Translations under genes and position numbers: made by a program
Part shown: in pieces, positions 53,302 to 62,539 of the stretch
How positions within the stretch are numbered: the stretch's first letter is position 1
Layout of the letters: every line of letters begins with the position of its first letter
Notes under the pieces: generated by a model
What the model was told of the DNA's origin: nothing
The model's database searches: none
What the model saw: the letters and a program-made list of their open reading frames with translations, nothing else
Origin: GH45 sp046704385
GTDB taxonomy: Bacteria > Bacteroidota > Bacteroidia > Bacteroidales > SZUA-534
Direction of reading: 5' to 3'
DNA length: 64,000 bases
Assembly: GCA_046704385.1 (NCBI GenBank)
Contig: JBJKSB010000105.1
Coordinates: 12,685 to 76,684 of the forward strand

Positions 53302-56300
53302 ATGACAAGTTTCAACAAAATTTTAAAGTATTTAGTTTTATTCATGCCATTTTTAGGGTTCACCCAACTTTATGGGCAGATTAATTTTTCATTACAATCT
53401 CAATATAAATATTTGAAGGGCACGGAAGCGGTTAATTTATCTTCAGATTGGATGACACCCGCGTTTGATGATTCTGCCTGGGATACTGGAGTTGCACCCT
53501 TTAGGTACGGGGACGGAACAGGAGGTACTGAACTGACGGATATGCAGGGAAATTATTCAACCGTTTTTATGCGTACTAAATTTGATGTTCAGCAACTCAG
53601 TTTAATTAAAAGTGCGCTTTTAACCTTTGATTGGGACGATGGCTTTATACTATGGATAAATGGTTTCGAGATTACAAAACAACAGGCTCCTGCCACCGTT
53701 GCTTATGACGCTCTTGCTTCTGATTTGCATGAATCGGGCGTACCGGAGAGTTTTACTTTTAATGCTGCTGATCTGCATTTAGTTGAGGGCCAGAATACCA
53801 TTGCTGTTTTAGGTTGCAATATTTCGCTTGCCGGCAGTTCCGATTTTTATTACGATATGAGTATTGTTGCCCAGCCAGAGCAATCGGATTTGACTGAATT
53901 TGTTGATTCATTGGGATTAACTTTTAGTAAACCATCGGGCTTTTATCAATCATCGTTTAATTTAACCATTGCTTCTCCCGTTGCCGATGCTCAAATAGTT
54001 TACACGCTTGATGGCAGTAATCCGCAAAATTCACTCACCAGTATAAAAACTACAGCTACAGCTACCATTACTATTGATCCTTCGAGTACCGACCATCGGG
54101 GAACTACTCCGGCAGTGGTGGTGCGTGCATCTATAACCAAAAATGGGTATAAACCCTCAAAACCTGAGGCAAGGACTTATATTTATCTTGAAAATGTAAA
54201 AAAACAGACATACCCGGGTTGGGATTGGCCCGATTGGAATGTAAATGGTCAGGAGATTGACTATGATATGGATCCGGATGTGGTGAACAGCACCCAGTAC
54301 AGGAATCAAATTAATAACGCACTTCTTGATATACCAACCATTTCAATAATTACTGATAATGCAAATCTGTTCGATCCAGCCAAAGGAATTTATGTAAATG
54401 CATTGAGTCAGGGGTCAGCATGGGAGCGGGAATGTTCCGTTGAACTTATTAATCCTGACGGATCACCTGGTTTTAATGTAGATGCAGGTTTAAGGATTCG
54501 GGGAGGATGGAGTCGCCATGATAACTATCCCAAACATGCTTTTCGTTTATTTTTCAGACAGGATTACGGTCCGGGTGAGTTGGATTTTCCATTGTTTGAA
54601 AATGAAGGTGTTGACCATTTTGATAAAGTGGATTTACGCTGTGCACAGAATTATAGTTGGAGCAATTATGAAGGAGAGCACAATACTTTTATTCGTGAGG
54701 TTTTTTTGCGTGATGCCCAGGGTGAGGCAGGTGAACCGTATACCCGGACAAGGTATTATCATTTGTACCTGAATGGAATGTACTGGGGTTTGTTCGAAAC
54801 CCAGGAACGCTCCGAAGCCCGTTGGGCTGCTGATTATATAGGGGGAGATGTTGAAGATTGGGATGTGATAAAAAAGGGTGATGACGGAAGTGTTTTGGCC
54901 ACAGACGGAACGCTGGATTCCTGGCATCAGATATATAATATTATTAATACATCATCGATTGATAATGCAAGGTATTTCAGGCTTGAAGGAAAAGATGCCA
55001 ATGGTGTGCCTGCAAAAAATTCTGAAATACTGGTCGATATCGATAACCTGATTGATTATATGATAAATATTTTTTATTCAGGAAACTTTGATGCTCCTGT
55101 AACTATATGGGGAGGGAATAATAGTATAAACAACCTTTATATGCTTAAAAACCGAGAGGATAAAACCAAAGGATATATTTTTATGGTTCACGATGCTGAG
55201 CATACTATGATGACTGTAGGCACATCAGGTCCGGGAACAGTGGGTCTTTACGAAAACAGAGTTAACCTTGCATACCGTAAGGATGCAACAATGACCAAGC
55301 CATCGTTTTATTCTTTTAACCCACAATGGTTGCACCAAATGTTATCGACCAATAAAGAATACAGGCAACGGTTTGCTGACAGGGTTTGGCGGCAATTTAA
55401 CGGGAATGGTATTTTTACAGAAAATGCCTGTATTGAACGGTTAAATAAACGAGCCGACATGATTGATATGGCCATTATCGGAGAATCGGCACGTTGGGGT
55501 GATGCACATACAGGAACGGCCTATACCAAGGACAATGCCTGGCTGCCCGAACTGGATGTGTTGCGTGACGATTACTTTCCTTACCGGACTGATATCGTTA
55601 AAGGCCAATTACAGGAATACGATTTATATCCTTCAGTTGAGGCACCTGTTGTAAAAGAATCAGGTAGTGAGATTATTGACCCGAAAGTTTATATTAACGG
55701 TCCGGTCACTATTAATATTAGCAGTTCAGACGGTGATATTTATTATACCTTAAATGGAAAAGATCCCCGAAAAATTGGTGGATCACCGGCAGGGTACGCC
55801 ATTAAAATACCAACAGGTACAAGTTTATCAATTCCTGAATCAGCAGTTTTAAAGGCCCGTGTTTTTAAAAATAACAAATGGAGTGCACTAAACGAGATTC
55901 ATTTTATTGCAAACCAAACCGATTATTCACACTTTAAAGTTACCGAGCTGCATTACCACCCTGCGCCAACAATAGTTGGGACTGATACTACCTCAGGCAG
56001 TAATTATGAGTTTATTGAATTTAAAAATACAGGCGATGTTTCAGCGATAAACCTTACGGGACTGGTTATCGATTCAGCCATTTATTATGAATTTCCTGAC
56101 GATTATTTGTTGGCACCCCAACAGTTTTTTGTAGTGGCCTCAAAACCTAAAAAGTTTTATGACCGTCATGGTTGGCTGGCTTCAGGGAATTTTAAAAAGA
56201 ATTTTTCAAATAGTGGCGAAGAGGTTTTAGTAACCAACAAAACGGGCAACAGGATCATTGACTTTTACTACACTGATAAATTTCCATGGGTTGAACAGGC

Positions 56301-56706
56301 CGACGGTAAGGGTCCATCCATGGTTTCGGTTGAAGATAACCCTTCCGGCGACCCCAACAATGCTGCTTACTGGAAAGCATCACGCTACGATGATGGTTCG
56401 CCCTTTTATAACGATTCTGATAATGTGGGTGTGGATGAAACTTTTGCAGGTTTAACAAATGCGTCAGTAAATATCTATCCAAATCCGACCAGCGACATTT
56501 TTACCATTCAGGCTGATGCAACAAAAATTCAGAAGCTGAATCTTAAAATTATCGATTTAAATGGGGCAACGTTATACCAAACCAGCTTTGCTAATCAGAC
56601 GCAGATTTCCTTATCACAGCTTGGAGTTAGTTATGGAATTTACTTTGTGAAAATTGAAGGGCAGACTATTTCGGAAACACGGAAGATGGTTTATACGCCG
56701 GAATAG
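53302..56706 (+). CDS. secreted CotH kinase-like protein with lamin-tail and T9SS domains
   Basis: The 1134-residue exported protein has a signal peptide (ending LYGQ), an N-terminal beta region typical of sugar-binding sandwiches (about 30-195), a chitobiase-C-terminal/Fn3-like domain (about 210-295, SGFYQSSFNLTIASPVADAQ), a CotH-type kinase-like domain (about 350-770, with DAGLRIRGGWSRHD, YHLYLNGMYWGLFETQER and FMVHDAEHTMM), a second Fn3-like segment (near 800-860), a lamin-tail domain (about 875-990) and a T9SS type A sorting domain (about 1055-1134). CotH kinases phosphorylate spore coat proteins in Bacillus; in Bacteroidota their target is unknown. Own terminator downstream. Confidence 0.85.
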   Translation: MTSFNKILKYLVLFMPFLGFTQLYGQINFSLQSQYKYLKGTEAVNLSSDWMTPAFDDSAWDTGVAPFRYGDGTGGTELTDMQGNYSTVFMRTKFDVQQLSLIKSALLTFDWDDGFILWINGFEITKQQAPATVAYDALASDLHESGVPESFTFNAADLHLVEGQNTIAVLGCNISLAGSSDFYYDMSIVAQPEQSDLTEFVDSLGLTFSKPSGFYQSSFNLTIASPVADAQIVYTLDGSNPQNSLTSIKTTATATITIDPSSTDHRGTTPAVVVRASITKNGYKPSKPEARTYIYLENVKKQTYPGWDWPDWNVNGQEIDYDMDPDVVNSTQYRNQINNALLDIPTISIITDNANLFDPAKGIYVNALSQGSAWERECSVELINPDGSPGFNVDAGLRIRGGWSRHDNYPKHAFRLFFRQDYGPGELDFPLFENEGVDHFDKVDLRCAQNYSWSNYEGEHNTFIREVFLRDAQGEAGEPYTRTRYYHLYLNGMYWGLFETQERSEARWAADYIGGDVEDWDVIKKGDDGSVLATDGTLDSWHQIYNIINTSSIDNARYFRLEGKDANGVPAKNSEILVDIDNLIDYMINIFYSGNFDAPVTIWGGNNSINNLYMLKNREDKTKGYIFMVHDAEHTMMTVGTSGPGTVGLYENRVNLAYRKDATMTKPSFYSFNPQWLHQMLSTNKEYRQRFADRVWRQFNGNGIFTENACIERLNKRADMIDMAIIGESARWGDAHTGTAYTKDNAWLPELDVLRDDYFPYRTDIVKGQLQEYDLYPSVEAPVVKESGSEIIDPKVYINGPVTINISSSDGDIYYTLNGKDPRKIGGSPAGYAIKIPTGTSLSIPESAVLKARVFKNNKWSALNEIHFIANQTDYSHFKVTELHYHPAPTIVGTDTTSGSNYEFIEFKNTGDVSAINLTGLVIDSAIYYEFPDDYLLAPQQFFVVASKPKKFYDRHGWLASGNFKKNFSNSGEEVLVTNKTGNRIIDFYYTDKFPWVEQADGKGPSMVSVEDNPSGDPNNAAYWKASRYDDGSPFYNDSDNVGVDETFAGLTNASVNIYPNPTSDIFTIQADATKIQKLNLKIIDLNGATLYQTSFANQTQISLSQLGVSYGIYFVKIEGQTISETRKMVYTPE

Positions 56707-56733
56707 TCCCGGGAAATTTATAATATTATTCTT

Positions 56734-56769
56734 AAATCCTGCCGGAAACACATTTCGGCAGGATTTTTT
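56734..56769 (+). terminator. terminator after the CotH-like gene
   Basis: Perfect 11-base stem AAATCCTGCCG / CGGCAGGATTT with an 11-base loop and a run of six T. Confidence 0.9.
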
Positions 56770-56850
56770 ATTCTATATTTTCCTTACATTTAAAATCGGC
56801 CTGATGAAAAAATACGCAAATTGGCTGTTTCACAACAACCGATTTCAGTT

Positions 56851-56858
56851 TATTTTTG
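56851..56858 (+). promoter_or_regulatory. predicted -7 box placing the MocR start at the mRNA 5' end
   Basis: TATTTTTG matches TAnnTTTG and ends 4 bases before the ATG at 56863. If active, transcription starts at or next to the start codon, giving a leaderless message. No -33 element at standard spacing. Confidence 0.35.
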
Positions 56859-56862
56859 CATC

Positions 56863-58323
56863 ATGGTATTAATTACAATTAATGAGAAGGGAAAAGAACC
56901 CATTTTCGGACAAATTTTCAGACAATTGAAAGAGATGATTGAGAAGGGTTCGCTGTCGCCAGGCGATAAGTTACCTTCAACACGTAAAATGGCTGAAACG
57001 CTGGGAGTTCACCGAACCACGGTTTGCAGGGCATATGATGAGCTTTGGGCAGCCGGTTATCTTGAAACCCAGGTGGGGGGCTATTCCAGGGTTAGGCAGC
57101 GTAATTCCCTGGCACGCAATGATTCGAATTCATTTGAACCAATTTTTGACTGGGAAAGTCGGTTTTCAACTGCATCATCGTCATTAAATCATTACTCTCA
57201 TATATCGCCGATAAAGGATAAAAATATGCTCGATTTCAGACCCTTAAGCCCCGATTCCGATTTATTGCCGGTTGATGATTACAGGCATTGTGTAAACCTG
57301 GTTCTCAAGGAAAATGGTAACAAATTGCTCGATTATGGCCATTCGTTAGGTTTTGAGCCTTTAAGAAACTTGTTGGCTAAACAGATGCAATTACATGGAA
57401 TTTCAGCAAAGCCGGAAGAAATAATACTTACCAATGGAATTCAACATGGTTTGGCTTTGTTGTTACCCGTGTTATTCAACCCGGGCGATACTATTATAGT
57501 TGAAAGCCCGAGTTATACAAAAGGGATCTGGCTAATGAAATATTTAAATCTGAATATTATAGAGGTTCCGATTACTTTTCAGGGGATTGACCTTGATGTT
57601 CTTGAAAAAAAATTAAAGAAACATAAGGTTAAAGCGATATATACCATGCCAACCTTTCAGAATCCTACAGGCTTAAGTACTTCACAGGTTCATCGCGAGA
57701 AGTTGTTAGCTTTGTGTGAACAATTCCAGGTTCCTTTAATTGAAGATGGATTCGAGGAGGAGATGAAATATTTTGGAAAAGCGGTACTACCCATTAAATC
57801 GATGGACAGGAATAAATTAGTAATTTATATGGGTACTTTTTCAAAAATTCTTTTCCCTGGTATTCGGATCGGATGGATTGTGGCTTCAGACTCTCTGATT
57901 TCAAAACTGGCCTCATTAAAGCAAACCACGGAATTATCAGGTATATCGCTTACCCAGGCGGCTGTACATCAGTTTTGTGATAAAGGATTCTATGAACTTC
58001 ACAAAAAGCGTATTCACAGGGTGTATCGGAAAAGGATGCAATTTGCCTTGCAGGCATGCAGGGAGTTTATTGATAGTGATAAACTAACCTATACCAAACC
58101 TGAAGGAGGCTATTTAATATGGTTTGTTACGGTTGATCCCATTATTGATGAAGATACTTTTATAAAAAAACTATATAATGCAGGAGTAGCCGTATCTCCC
58201 GGCAGCCATTTTTTTGCGACGGAAAATAATCAGGTAGGTTTTCGCTTTTCTATTGCACACCGCAAAGAGGATGAGATAAGAGAAGGAATAAAACGAATTG
58301 GAAATGTTATAATAAATCTTTAA
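56863..58323 (+). CDS. MocR-type transcription regulator (GntR HTH fused to aminotransferase fold)
   Basis: ATG at 56863 (MVLITINEKGKEPIF) gives 487 residues; the TTG at 56821 would add 14 residues with no family match. The N-terminal winged helix (about 10-75, SPGDKLPSTRKMAETLGVHRT) is GntR type. The rest is a fold-type I PLP domain with the Schiff-base lysine Lys328 (GTFSKILFPGIRIGW), NPTGLS near 268 and the C-terminal arginine (FRFSIAH). MocR proteins such as PdxR and GabR sense PLP or amino compounds; which ligand applies is open. Two GNAT acetyltransferase genes follow at 16 and 1 bases, probably under its control. Confidence 0.9.
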   Translation: MVLITINEKGKEPIFGQIFRQLKEMIEKGSLSPGDKLPSTRKMAETLGVHRTTVCRAYDELWAAGYLETQVGGYSRVRQRNSLARNDSNSFEPIFDWESRFSTASSSLNHYSHISPIKDKNMLDFRPLSPDSDLLPVDDYRHCVNLVLKENGNKLLDYGHSLGFEPLRNLLAKQMQLHGISAKPEEIILTNGIQHGLALLLPVLFNPGDTIIVESPSYTKGIWLMKYLNLNIIEVPITFQGIDLDVLEKKLKKHKVKAIYTMPTFQNPTGLSTSQVHREKLLALCEQFQVPLIEDGFEEEMKYFGKAVLPIKSMDRNKLVIYMGTFSKILFPGIRIGWIVASDSLISKLASLKQTTELSGISLTQAAVHQFCDKGFYELHKKRIHRVYRKRMQFALQACREFIDSDKLTYTKPEGGYLIWFVTVDPIIDEDTFIKKLYNAGVAVSPGSHFFATENNQVGFRFSIAHRKEDEIREGIKRIGNVIINL

Positions 58324-58339
58324 TTAAAATTAAACCCGC

Positions 58340-59167
58340 ATGAAACTCCTTAACCCCAATGACTACAGAAAATTAAACCAACCCCTGGAAATAGTACAAA
58401 TTAACAATCTGTTTGCCCGAGCGGTAATTGAGAGAAAAACCGATGGGATTGTTTATGTTGATAATCCGGATAATCCTGTTACTTATTATATCAAACACCC
58501 TTATGGCATGTCTTTATTGTTTGGAGAAACAAATAATTTGGAGTTCAATGAAAGTCTGGCTGCTTACCTTTTGAACAAATCCGTTGAAAGGGAAACGCCT
58601 GAATTTATGCAGGTTTTCCCGAATGCGTGGTCTAAAAAACTGGATGAATTGCTGGGACCCAACCTGGTTCAGAATCAAATTAATGGTTTCGATAAGAGTA
58701 TCATACAATTGGGCAGAATTAATTTTCGGTTTAATTATAAAAATTTTTCTGATATCCGGACAGAGACTTATCCTGATGTGATAGTGGAACGAACCTCTGA
58801 AACTATGTTTGATAAAATTCACGGGGTGGTGGTTCCGTCGAAATTTTGGCGAAACAGCGGGGAATTTTACCGCGATGCCGTAGGTTTTTCTGCATTGGTG
58901 GATGGTAAGCCGGTTTCTACTGCCTTTGCTTCATTTTTGCACGAACCTTATTTGGAATTAGGAATTGAGACCCATCCGGATTACCGGGGAAAGGGGCTTG
59001 CTTTTATAGTTTGTTCTGAACTAATAGCGTATTGCCTTCAAAAAGGTTATGAACCCGTATGGGCCTGCCGGGCCGATAATACCGGATCTATAACGCTGGC
59101 ACAAAAACTTGGATTTGAAATTGTCAGGGAATTACCCTATTATCAATTACCCGTAAATCGACAATAG
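58340..59167 (+). CDS. GNAT family acetyltransferase, GNAT_acetyltr_2 type
   Basis: The 275-residue protein has a divergent N-terminal half (PYGMSLLFGETNN) and a C-terminal GNAT fold with the acetyl-CoA loop THPDYRGKGLAFIV near residue 213 and DNTGSITLAQKLGFE near 251. This matches the family related to zwittermicin A resistance proteins. Substrate unknown. Starts 16 bases after the MocR gene. Confidence 0.82.
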   Translation: MKLLNPNDYRKLNQPLEIVQINNLFARAVIERKTDGIVYVDNPDNPVTYYIKHPYGMSLLFGETNNLEFNESLAAYLLNKSVERETPEFMQVFPNAWSKKLDELLGPNLVQNQINGFDKSIIQLGRINFRFNYKNFSDIRTETYPDVIVERTSETMFDKIHGVVVPSKFWRNSGEFYRDAVGFSALVDGKPVSTAFASFLHEPYLELGIETHPDYRGKGLAFIVCSELIAYCLQKGYEPVWACRADNTGSITLAQKLGFEIVRELPYYQLPVNRQ

Positions 59168-59168
59168 T

Positions 59169-59582
59169 ATGCAGACTATTGAAATTTCAATCGATAAATC
59201 GCGCCTGAATATTCCCATGATTCATCAATTTCTGACGGAACGATCCTATTGGGCAAAAGGGCGGAGTCTTGAAACCGTAATCTTGTCTATTGAAAACTCG
59301 GTATGTTTTGGCGTTTATCTTAAAACCGGCGAGCAGGTTGGTTTTGCCAGGGTAATAACCGATTTTGCTGTTTTTGGTTGGATTTTAGATGTTTTTATTC
59401 TCGAAGAATATCGTGGTCAGGGGTATGGCAAACAACTTGTGGATTCAATAGTAAATTACCCGGCTTTTGCACAATTATCGAAAATGAGACTTGCCACAGC
59501 CGATGCCCAAGGACTGTATAAGCACAGTGGTTTTACTTCGTTAGAGAAACCTGAAAATATGATGGAATTGAAAAAGGCTTGA
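59169..59582 (+). CDS. GNAT family N-acetyltransferase
   Basis: A compact 137-residue GNAT protein with SYWAKGRSLETV, WILDVFILEEYRGQGYGK (acetyl-CoA-binding loop near residue 78) and the final YKHSGFTSL segment. The start follows the previous stop by one base (TAGTATG), so translation is coupled. Substrate unknown. Third gene of the MocR unit. Confidence 0.88.
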   Translation: MQTIEISIDKSRLNIPMIHQFLTERSYWAKGRSLETVILSIENSVCFGVYLKTGEQVGFARVITDFAVFGWILDVFILEEYRGQGYGKQLVDSIVNYPAFAQLSKMRLATADAQGLYKHSGFTSLEKPENMMELKKA

Positions 59583-59656
59583 ATCCTTTGAGCGCATTCC
59601 CAGTAAGCTTGTTGCGCGGAATTTCAATTAAACAAAACTTTTCGCACTAAAACGAC

Positions 59657-59680
59657 AAAAAAAGCGGCCTAATTAGCCGC
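59657..59680 (-). terminator. terminator of valS
   Basis: On the minus strand GCGGC-TAATTAG-GCCGC is followed by seven T, 31 bases beyond the valS stop. Confidence 0.85.
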
Positions 59681-59710
59681 CCCATAAGTATTTTAATCCG
59701 GGTTACTAGA

Positions 59711-62353
59711 CTATTTCTTCAACCCCGCCATTTGCTCCTCAATCGCTTTAATTTTTGCTTCGGCATCGGCCAGTTTTTTGCGTTCCATATCAACCACATG
59801 AGCCGGAGCACCATTCACAAACTTCTCGTTGCTTAATTTACCGGTTACTGAGCGCAAAAATCCTTGCTGATATTTCAAATCTTCTTCCAGCTTTTTAATT
59901 TCAGCCTCAACATCGAGGTTATCACCCAGCGGAATAAAAAACTCGCTGGTTTTTACCATGAATGGGGTAGAGTTGTCTATTTTACCATCTACCTTTTCAA
60001 TTGTTGATAAACCTCCCATTTTTTGAATGACGGCGTTATTTACCTCGCTGAAACCATCAGAACCCGGGTTAACCATCAAACTTAACTGTTCCTTGTACGA
60101 GATATTCTTGTTTTTTCGGATAGCCCTGATTTCGGTAATCGCAGCCTGGGCATCTTCAAACAGAGTCAGTTTTTCGGTACTGAACGATTCAACTTTTGGC
60201 CAGCTGGCAAGCATTATGCAATCGCTGTCGTGGCGGTCATTTATCTGGTGCCATATTTCTTCACTTATAAAAGGCATAAACGGGTGTAACAGTTTTAGCA
60301 ATTTTTCAAAAATTCCGATAGTGGCTTCATAGGTTGCTTTATCACATGGTGTTTGATACGCCGGTTTCACGATTTCAAGATACCATGATGAAAAATCGTC
60401 CCAGAAAAGCCTGTAAACGGTCATCAATGCATCCGACAAGCGGAATTTGTCAAAGTGATCATTTAAAATTTCAATGGTCTGATTTAATTTATGATTAAAC
60501 CACTCAATTCCGGCTTTAGCCGATTCGGGTTGGGCAATATTATTGTCAACTTCCCATGTTTTTACCAAACGGAAAGCATTCCAAATTTTATTGGCGAAGT
60601 TACGGCCCTGCTCAGGAAGTGATTCGTCAAACAATAAGTCACCTCCGGCTGGTGAGCATAATAACATCCCAACACGTACGCCATCAGCGCCATATTTTTT
60701 CATTAGTTCAATCGGGTCGGGTGAATTTCCCAACTGCTTGCTCATCTTTCTTCCCTGTTTATCGCGGACCATACCGGTAAAATACACGTTGCTGAAGGGT
60801 TGAGCATTCCGGTATTCGTAACCGGTCATGATCATCCGGGCTACCCAGAAAAATATAATATCGTGACCCGTTACCAAATCACTGGTGGGATTGTAGTACT
60901 TAATATCAGCATTGTCCGGATTACGGATTCCGTCGAATACGGCAATAGGCCACAACCAGCTGCTGAACCAGGTATCCATCACATCTTCATCCTGGCGAAG
61001 GTCGGCAAGGATCAGTTTTGAATCACCGGTTTTTTCAATGGCAAGTTTTAAGGCTTCCTCAGTGGTTTTTGCCACAACAAAATCATTGGTATTTCCAATA
61101 TAAAATGCGGGTATGCGTTGTCCCCACCACAACTGACGACTGATACACCAGTCTTTGATATTTTCCATCCAGTGTTTGTACACATTTTGGAATTTAGCCG
61201 GATGAAACTGTACGGTACTGTTCAGAACATTTTCAAGCGCAGGTTTTGCAAGACCTTCCATTTTCAGGAACCACTGCATCGAAAGCTTTGGTTCAATAAT
61301 GGCATGGGTACGCTCCGAACGTCCTATTTTATTGTTGTAATCTTCAATTTTAACTACGTTGCCGGCTTTTTCCAGATCGGGAACAATCAACTTGCGTGTC
61401 TCAAACCTGTCTTTCCCGACATAAAGCCGGGCCGATTCATTCAGCGTTCCATTATCATTAAAAATATCGATAGTTTCAAGGTTATGACGGTTTCCGATTT
61501 CATAGTCGTTAATGTCGTGAGCTGGCGTAATTTTCAGGCATCCGGTACCGAATTCCATATCCACATAATCGTCTTCAATAATAGGAATTGACCGATTGAT
61601 CAGCGGAACCAGGACGCGTTTGCCTTTTAAATGTTTAAATCGTTCATCGTTCGGATTAACACAAACTGCGGTATCGCCCAAAATAGTTTCAGGCCTTGTG
61701 GTGGCGATGGTTACATAACCTTCTTCACCATCAATTTTATATTGCAGATAATAAAGCTTTGATTGTTCTTCAGTATAAATTACCTCTTCGTCGGAAACAG
61801 CAGTTAAAGCTTCAGGATCCCAGTTTACCATCCGCACCCCACGGTAAATAAGGCCTTTATTATAGAGATCGATGAAAACATTGATCACACTTTCATAGTA
61901 GCCCTCGTCCATGGTAAAGGAAGTACGGTCCCAATCACACGATGCACCGAGTTTTTTGAGTTGCTCAAGAATAATTCCGCCGTGTTTTTCTTTCCATTCC
62001 CAGGCATGTTTCATAAACTCATCGCGGGTAAGCTGTGATTTTTCAATGCCTTCGGCTTTAAGTTTGGCTACCACCTTAGCTTCGGTAGCAATGCTGGCAT
62101 GGTCGGTACCCGGAACCCAACAAGCGTTTTTCCCCTGCATGCGTGCTCTGCGGACCAAAATATCCTGTATGGTATTGTTAAGCATATGTCCCATATGTAA
62201 TACTCCGGTTACATTGGGTGGGGGAATAACAATTGTGTAAGGTTCCCGTTCATCGGGTGTTGACTTAAAAAAACCATTGTCCATCCAGTATTGATACCAT
62301 TTTTCTTCTGCACTGGCAGGATTATACGTTGTTGCAATTTCCTGTTTACTCAT
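59711..62353 (-). CDS. valS: valyl-tRNA synthetase
   Basis: Class I synthetase charging tRNA-Val. ATG at 62353 (MSKQEIATTYNPASAEEKWYQYW) gives 880 residues; an in-frame TTG at 62425 lies inside the predicted -7 box and is rejected. Signatures: the HIGH-type motif HMGH in PPNVTGVLHMGHML, the editing domain with TTRPETILGDTAV, the KMSKS-type motif as KMSKQLGNSPDP, the anticodon-binding helices, and a C-terminal coiled-coil arm (KKLEEDLKYQQG). A terminator follows. Confidence 0.96.
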   Translation of the reverse strand: MSKQEIATTYNPASAEEKWYQYWMDNGFFKSTPDEREPYTIVIPPPNVTGVLHMGHMLNNTIQDILVRRARMQGKNACWVPGTDHASIATEAKVVAKLKAEGIEKSQLTRDEFMKHAWEWKEKHGGIILEQLKKLGASCDWDRTSFTMDEGYYESVINVFIDLYNKGLIYRGVRMVNWDPEALTAVSDEEVIYTEEQSKLYYLQYKIDGEEGYVTIATTRPETILGDTAVCVNPNDERFKHLKGKRVLVPLINRSIPIIEDDYVDMEFGTGCLKITPAHDINDYEIGNRHNLETIDIFNDNGTLNESARLYVGKDRFETRKLIVPDLEKAGNVVKIEDYNNKIGRSERTHAIIEPKLSMQWFLKMEGLAKPALENVLNSTVQFHPAKFQNVYKHWMENIKDWCISRQLWWGQRIPAFYIGNTNDFVVAKTTEEALKLAIEKTGDSKLILADLRQDEDVMDTWFSSWLWPIAVFDGIRNPDNADIKYYNPTSDLVTGHDIIFFWVARMIMTGYEYRNAQPFSNVYFTGMVRDKQGRKMSKQLGNSPDPIELMKKYGADGVRVGMLLCSPAGGDLLFDESLPEQGRNFANKIWNAFRLVKTWEVDNNIAQPESAKAGIEWFNHKLNQTIEILNDHFDKFRLSDALMTVYRLFWDDFSSWYLEIVKPAYQTPCDKATYEATIGIFEKLLKLLHPFMPFISEEIWHQINDRHDSDCIMLASWPKVESFSTEKLTLFEDAQAAITEIRAIRKNKNISYKEQLSLMVNPGSDGFSEVNNAVIQKMGGLSTIEKVDGKIDNSTPFMVKTSEFFIPLGDNLDVEAEIKKLEEDLKYQQGFLRSVTGKLSNEKFVNGAPAHVVDMERKKLADAEAKIKAIEEQMAGLKK

Positions 62354-62422
62354 TTTATCTATCGTTTCTTTATTGAAAATGAATCGCTTAGGATTCAGTT
62401 TTTGCTGTTTTTTAGTAGTGTG

Positions 62423-62430
62423 CAAAAGTA
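62423..62430 (-). promoter_or_regulatory. predicted -7 box for valS
   Basis: On the minus strand TACTTTTG matches TAnnTTTG, 70 bases before the valS ATG. It decides against the upstream TTG as start. Confidence 0.5.
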
Positions 62431-62539
62431 ATTATTTGAAATGAACTAAATAATTAAAATTTTAAAAAACTTGTATTTTCTTTAATGTTATGGGGCTATT
62501 ATAAAAGGATTTGCGATATCGAATAAAGAAACAATAGTT

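Noticed and set aside
59711..62353. KMSKQ instead of KMSKS in valyl-tRNA synthetase as a possible defect
   Set aside because: The surrounding KMSKQLGNSPDP is intact and I believe this variant is normal in Bacteroidota ValRS.
62353..62425. Upstream TTG start extending valyl-tRNA synthetase by 24 residues
   Set aside because: The TTG lies within the predicted -7 box and the extra residues match no family N-terminus.
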